A DNA stretch of 10,388 nucleotides from Roseburia sp. CAG:309. Its GTDB lineage: Bacteria > Bacillota > Clostridia > Lachnospirales > Lachnospiraceae. The stretch's first letter is position 1. The number at the start of each line of letters is the position of its first letter. The translations under genes were made by a program, and so were the position numbers. Shown piece by piece: positions 7,231 to 10,388 of this stretch. The stretch lies in the NCBI GenBank assembly GCA_000434115.1, contig FR893970.1:1-10388 (forward strand). Direction: 5' to 3'. The notes under the pieces are model-generated. The model searched no databases and was not told the DNA's origin. It saw only the letters and a program-made list of their open reading frames with translations.

Positions 7231-8304
7231 ATGGAAATGACATTGAGATGGTATGGCGAGGGAAATGACAGTGTAACTTTGGAGCAGATTCGCCAGATCC
7301 CAGGAGTAGCAGGAGTTATCACAGCGCTTCATGATATCCCGGCAGGAGAGGCCTGGACGTATGAAGACGTAATGAAGAGAAAACAGGAAGTAGAAGCAAA
7401 AGGTCTTAAACTGTGCGGTGTTGAAAGTATCAACGTACACGAAGATATCAAGATCGGACTTCCTACGAGAGATAAATTGATCGAAGATTACTGTAAATCT
7501 TTGGAAGCGGTAGGAAAAGCAGGCATTCACCTTGTATGCTACAACTTCATGCCGGTTTTCGACTGGACAAGAACCGATCTTGCGATGCCTTTGGAGGACG
7601 GTTCTACGGCACTTGCTTATGATTCTTCGATTATCGACGGCATCGATGCCAGTGAAATGTTTGACCGCATCGAAAAAGCCAGCGGCGGTTTTGTCATGCC
7701 GGGCTGGGAGCCAAACCGCAGAGACGAGATCATGGATCTGTTTGACAAATACAAAGATGTAACGGCAGATAAACTGCGTGAAAACTTTAAATATTTCCTC
7801 GATGGAATCATGCCAACCTGTGAAAAATATGAGATCAAGATGGCAGTTCACCCGGATGATCCGGCTTGGGATGTATTTGGCCTTCCACGTATCGTAACCT
7901 GTGAAGACGACCTTCTCAAGATTGCTTCCTTAAACAGCAGCATTTACAATGGATTTACATTCTGTACCGGTTCTTTGGGAAGTAATCTCAACAACGACCT
8001 TCCGAAGATCATCCGCAATCCGAAAATTGCAGAGAGAATCCATTTTGCACACATCCGTAATATTAAATACGAAAACAAAGATTTGTTCCACGAAGTATCC
8101 CACCTTTCTTCCGATGGAAACTTTGACATGTATGAGATCGTCAAAGCATTGATCGACATGGGATTTGACGGTGTGATCCGCCCAGATCACGGACGTATGA
8201 TCTGGGGTGAGCAGGCAAGACCGGGATACGGACTTTATGACCGCGCCCTCGGTGTCGCTTATCTGAATGGTCTTTGGGAAGCAATTAAGAAAAATAACAA
8301 GTAA
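7231..8304 (+). CDS. uxuA: Mannonate dehydratase
   Basis: UxuA (EC 4.2.1.8) dehydrates D-mannonate to 2-keto-3-deoxy-D-gluconate in the cytoplasm. The 357-residue protein starts with the family-typical 'MTLRWYGEGNDSVTLEQIRQIPGV' type segment. It carries the probable metal-binding set of the TIM barrel: His207 (MAVHPDDP), Cys245 (FCTGS), His274 (FAHIRN) and Asp319 (RPDHGR), matching from memory the His/Cys/His/Asp pattern of characterised mannonate dehydratases that use Mn2+/Fe2+-type ions. AGGAAAGGAA at 7211-7220 lies 10 bp before the ATG, and the gene is 23 bp after the aguA stop. It receives mannonate from the UxuB-like enzyme encoded next, so gene order is the reverse of reaction order. 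No truncation is seen. Confidence 0.96.
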   Translation: MEMTLRWYGEGNDSVTLEQIRQIPGVAGVITALHDIPAGEAWTYEDVMKRKQEVEAKGLKLCGVESINVHEDIKIGLPTRDKLIEDYCKSLEAVGKAGIHLVCYNFMPVFDWTRTDLAMPLEDGSTALAYDSSIIDGIDASEMFDRIEKASGGFVMPGWEPNRRDEIMDLFDKYKDVTADKLRENFKYFLDGIMPTCEKYEIKMAVHPDDPAWDVFGLPRIVTCEDDLLKIASLNSSIYNGFTFCTGSLGSNLNNDLPKIIRNPKIAERIHFAHIRNIKYENKDLFHEVSHLSSDGNFDMYEIVKALIDMGFDGVIRPDHGRMIWGEQARPGYGLYDRALGVAYLNGLWEAIKKNNK

Positions 8305-8325
8305 CACAGGAAAGGAATCAAAATC

Positions 8326-9939
8326 ATGAAACTGACAGATTTACAAAAAGAAGTTTCTCCTGTATGGGAAGAAAAAGGATACGAAGTACTTAAGTATGAC
8401 CGCGAGGCCGTAAAGCAGAAAACCAAAGAGGCACCTACCTGGGTTCATTTTGGAGCGGGAAACATTTTCCGTGCGTTCCCGGCTGAAATTCTTCAGCGTG
8501 TATTGAATCAGGGTGAGTATGACCGCGGAATCGTCGTGGCAGAGAGTTTTGATCATGAGATCATCAGTAAAGCTTACAAACCATACGACTGTCTGAGCCT
8601 TTCTGTTGTTTTGAAAGCCAATGGAACGATCGAAAAGAAAATCGTAGGAAGTGTTGTCGAAGCACTGGTGGCAGACCAGGCAGCACCGGAAGATTTTGCA
8701 AGATTGTTTGAAATTTTTGAAAATCCTTCCCTGCAGATGGCAAGTTTTACCATTACAGAAAAAGGATACAGCATTTACGATGGAAAAGGAGATCTTCTTT
8801 CCGTTGTAGAAAGCGGATTTAACGATCAGCCCGAAAATCAGCAGCATCTGATGGGACGTGTGGCAGCACTTTGTTACCATCGTTTCAAGACATGCAAAGC
8901 GCCGATCGCTCTTTCCAGCATGGACAACTGCTCCCACAACGGAGACAAATTAAAAGCCGGCGTTATGGCATTTGTCGATGCCTGGGTAAAAAATGGAATT
9001 GTGGAAAAAGAATTTGCAGATTACATGAATGACGAGAATCAGGTATCGTTCCCATGGTCGATGATCGACAAGATCACGCCGCGTCCGGACGAAAATGTCA
9101 AGAAAATGCTTGAAAAAGACGGTTTTAAAGATACGGATCTGATTATTACAAACCGCAATACGTATACGTCACCATTTGTAAACTCCGAGGAGACCGGTTA
9201 CCTTGTTATCGAGGACAAGTTCCCGAATGGAAGACCGCCGATCGATAAAGCGGGAATCCTCTTTACCGACCGCGAGACGGTAGACAAAGTGGAAAAGATG
9301 AAGGTTTGTACCTGCCTGAATCCGCTTCACACCGCACTGGCGATCTACGGATGCCTTCTTTCCCACACAACGATCCACGGAGAGATGGAAGATAAAGAAT
9401 TGTCTACTCTTGTAGAAAAAATGTGCTATCAGGAAGGAATGCCGGTTGTAGTAAATCCGGGCATCATTGATCCGAAAGATTTTGCAAATGCAGTGCTTAC
9501 GCTCCGCCTTCCAAATCCATTTATGCCGGACACCCCACAGCGTATCGTAACGGATACTTCCCAAAAACTTCCAATTCGTTTTGGTGAGACGATCAAGTCT
9601 TACATCGCAAGCGACAGTCTGGATGTACAGTCCCTGACTTTGATCCCGCTGGTATTGGCAGGATGGTGCCGTTACCTTATGGGAATCAATGATGAGGGAC
9701 AGCCATTTGAGCAGAGTTCCGACCCACGCCTTGACGAAGTAAAACAGTATGTGAAAGATGTCAAACTTGGCGAAGCAGCCGACGTACATGCGGTACTTTC
9801 TCCAATTCTCAAAGATGCGTCTATCTTTGCCGTAGACCTGTACGAAGCAGGACTTGGCGAAAAGATCGAGGGTATGTTTGCTGAACTTATCGCCGGTCCC
9901 GGTGCCGTGCGTGCGACATTGAAAAAATATGTGGATTAA
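8326..9939 (+). CDS. uxuB: Fructuronate reductase / D-mannonate oxidoreductase-like, mannitol dehydrogenase family
   Basis: A 537-residue member of the polyol-specific long-chain dehydrogenases. Paired with uxuA it most likely reduces D-fructuronate to D-mannonate with NADH (EC 1.1.1.57). The N-terminal Rossmann motif HFGAGNIFRAF spans 41-51. An acidic Glu73 in 'VVAESFD' lies where NAD-preferring enzymes have an acidic residue. MDNCSHNGD (Asn201 and Asn205) corresponds to the family's SxDN...NG segment. The catalytic segment is K326-VCTCL-N332-PL-H335. The Asn and His keep the family spacing, but the lysine is six residues before the Asn, not the five recalled for Pseudomonas mannitol dehydrogenase and E. 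coli UxuB. This may be a subfamily trait. AGGAAAGGA (8308-8316) precedes the ATG by 9 bp, almost the same leader as uxuA. A related polyol or altronate specificity cannot be excluded, but context favours UxuB. Confidence 0.88.
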   Translation: MKLTDLQKEVSPVWEEKGYEVLKYDREAVKQKTKEAPTWVHFGAGNIFRAFPAEILQRVLNQGEYDRGIVVAESFDHEIISKAYKPYDCLSLSVVLKANGTIEKKIVGSVVEALVADQAAPEDFARLFEIFENPSLQMASFTITEKGYSIYDGKGDLLSVVESGFNDQPENQQHLMGRVAALCYHRFKTCKAPIALSSMDNCSHNGDKLKAGVMAFVDAWVKNGIVEKEFADYMNDENQVSFPWSMIDKITPRPDENVKKMLEKDGFKDTDLIITNRNTYTSPFVNSEETGYLVIEDKFPNGRPPIDKAGILFTDRETVDKVEKMKVCTCLNPLHTALAIYGCLLSHTTIHGEMEDKELSTLVEKMCYQEGMPVVVNPGIIDPKDFANAVLTLRLPNPFMPDTPQRIVTDTSQKLPIRFGETIKSYIASDSLDVQSLTLIPLVLAGWCRYLMGINDEGQPFEQSSDPRLDEVKQYVKDVKLGEAADVHAVLSPILKDASIFAVDLYEAGLGEKIEGMFAELIAGPGAVRATLKKYVD

Positions 9940-9948
9940 GAGATAGAA

Positions 9949-9990
9949 AAGCCCCTTTTGTCTGACGATACAGCTGGATAGAAGGGGTTT
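9949..9990. terminator. Hairpin terminator, probably bidirectional, after uxuB
   Basis: An arm at 9949-9962 (core GCCCCTTTTGTC) pairs with 9977-9990 (core GATAGAAGGGGTTT) over about 14 positions, including three G-U wobbles, around a 14-base loop. On the plus strand only TTT follows, so the tail is weak. On the minus strand the stem is followed by a TTTTCT run. It begins 10 bp after the uxuB stop and lies between converging genes, so it may serve both strands. Confidence 0.7.
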
Positions 9991-10028
9991 ATGGTAAAGA
10001 AAACTTATGCATTGAGGAGATAAGAAAT

Positions 10029-10118
10029 ATGGTATTGGCCAGAAATGACTTGGCAACTAAAAATGATTGTTTATTTCAGAAATTAGGATATGTTAAGGAC
10101 AACTCGGCAAAATATTAG
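10029..10118 (+). pseudogene. 29-codon ORF resembling the start of an Rpn/PD-(D/E)XK transposase-family protein
   Basis: ATG at 10029 opens a 29-residue frame ending in TAG at 10116-10118, preceded by GAGGAG at 10014-10019 with a good 9-bp spacing. The peptide includes 'DLATKNDCLFQKLG', which resembles the N-terminal 'KND-hydrophobic-F-K' start common in PD-(D/E)XK nuclease-family transposase (Rpn-like) proteins of Firmicutes. Full-length members have about 250-350 residues, so only the beginning would remain. The similarity is recalled, not searched. A free-standing small protein is the alternative. The reading frame ends right where the minus-strand remnant begins, which suggests a deletion joined two broken genes. 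Confidence 0.35.
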
Positions 10119-10362
10119 GGGGACATGAAACCATTATTTGCTGAAGCAGTTTCTTTAATTTGAAAGTGTAGTAGGTTGAACTTCCCCCGTTCTTTAAGAA
10201 CGAGGTTAAACTGCCTTCAAGTCCATTTGTTTCTTTTAAGATAAAAAGAATTTTTTTAGAGGAAGCCATATTTTCCCAGTATTCCTTATTAATAATACCA
10301 TCCTCGTTAAAGTTGTTGTATTCCGGACGTGCTTTCTGCCATTTTATAAATAAATCTTCCAT
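10093..10362 (-). pseudogene. 5' remnant of an uncharacterised gene
   Basis: The 89-residue minus-strand frame has a proper start: AGGAGA lies a few bases upstream of the ATG (complement of 10362-10360). The first 65 or so residues are protein-like, with 'KWQKARPEYNNFNEDGIINKEYWENM', 'KILFILKETNGL' and a Gly/Ser stretch 'KNGGSSTYY'. They recall the N-terminus of longer hypothetical proteins with a KETN motif; no function is known to me. From about residue 67 the sequence (TFKLKKLL...) changes character, crosses the hairpin at 10127-10153 and stops inside the neighbouring plus-strand ORF. I read this as a gene that lost its 3' part, with the junction near 10119-10170. A genuine short protein is possible but less likely. 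Confidence 0.5.
10127..10153. repeat. Short hairpin at the junction of two gene remnants
   Basis: GAAAC (10127-10131) pairs with GTTTC (10149-10153), and TGCT (10139-10142) with AGCA (10145-10148), forming a small imperfect hairpin. It sits exactly where both remnant genes stop looking like protein families. It might be the residue of a mobile element end, but it is short enough to arise by chance. Confidence 0.3.
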
Positions 10363-10388
10363 AGGATTCTCCTGTCGATAATTACAAA

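Noticed and set aside
6585..7322. A 245-residue minus-strand reading frame across aguA and uxuA
   Set aside because: It spans the junction of two confident plus-strand genes, and its composition is that of a shadow frame.
9991..10023. A ten-codon leader peptide (MVKKTYALRR)
   Set aside because: It has no ribosome binding site of its own, overlaps the next ribosome binding site, and is short enough to be chance.
9169..10056. A 295-residue minus-strand reading frame over the end of uxuB
   Set aside because: It is mostly antisense to well-conserved uxuB codons, crosses the terminator hairpin and has no domain character.

Overview
The window looks like part of a Lachnospiraceae-type (Clostridia, Bacillota) chromosome. 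The grounds are moderate-to-low GC by eye, strong AGGAGG/AGGAAAGGA-type ribosome binding sites, AT-rich spacers, Clostridia-like protein sequences and structured intergenic repeats. This placement is inferred from style, not from a marker gene. The content is a carbohydrate-utilisation locus for glucuronic-acid-decorated oligosaccharides, most plausibly the aldouronic acids derived from glucuronoxylan.

Region 1 (1-3265) holds the 3' part of a DUF5696-like gene cut by the window edge, followed without a gap by two sugar ABC-transporter permeases that overlap by 8 bp. Region 2 (3266-3601) is an unusually elaborate 336-bp spacer. It contains a large cloverleaf-like inverted-repeat structure (about 3297-3420), two 31-bp direct repeats that each fold back on themselves (3454-3527), and a further hairpin (3541-3574) next to a strong ribosome binding site. 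Region 3 (3602-5032) encodes the substrate-binding lipoprotein of the transporter, closed by a strong intrinsic terminator (5060-5105).

Region 4 (5118-9990) is a separate unit with its own sigma-A-like promoter (TTGATT, 17 bp, TAGAAT). It encodes a GH67 alpha-glucuronidase (aguA), mannonate dehydratase (uxuA) and a fructuronate reductase/mannonate oxidoreductase-like enzyme (uxuB). It ends at a hairpin that could terminate transcription from both sides. Region 5 (9991-10388) is gene debris: a 29-codon ORF with a good ribosome binding site that resembles the start of a PD-(D/E)XK/Rpn-type transposase protein, converging with the intact 5' end of an uncharacterised minus-strand gene whose 3' part appears lost.

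Taken together, the model is that the transporter brings short acidic xylo-oligosaccharides into the cell, AguA removes the (4-O-methyl)glucuronic acid, and UxuB and UxuA carry the uronic acid branch from fructuronate through mannonate to 2-keto-3-deoxygluconate. Glucuronate isomerase (uxaC), KDG kinase and KDPG aldolase are not in the window, and neither is a regulator. The least explained element is the structured spacer inside the transporter cluster.
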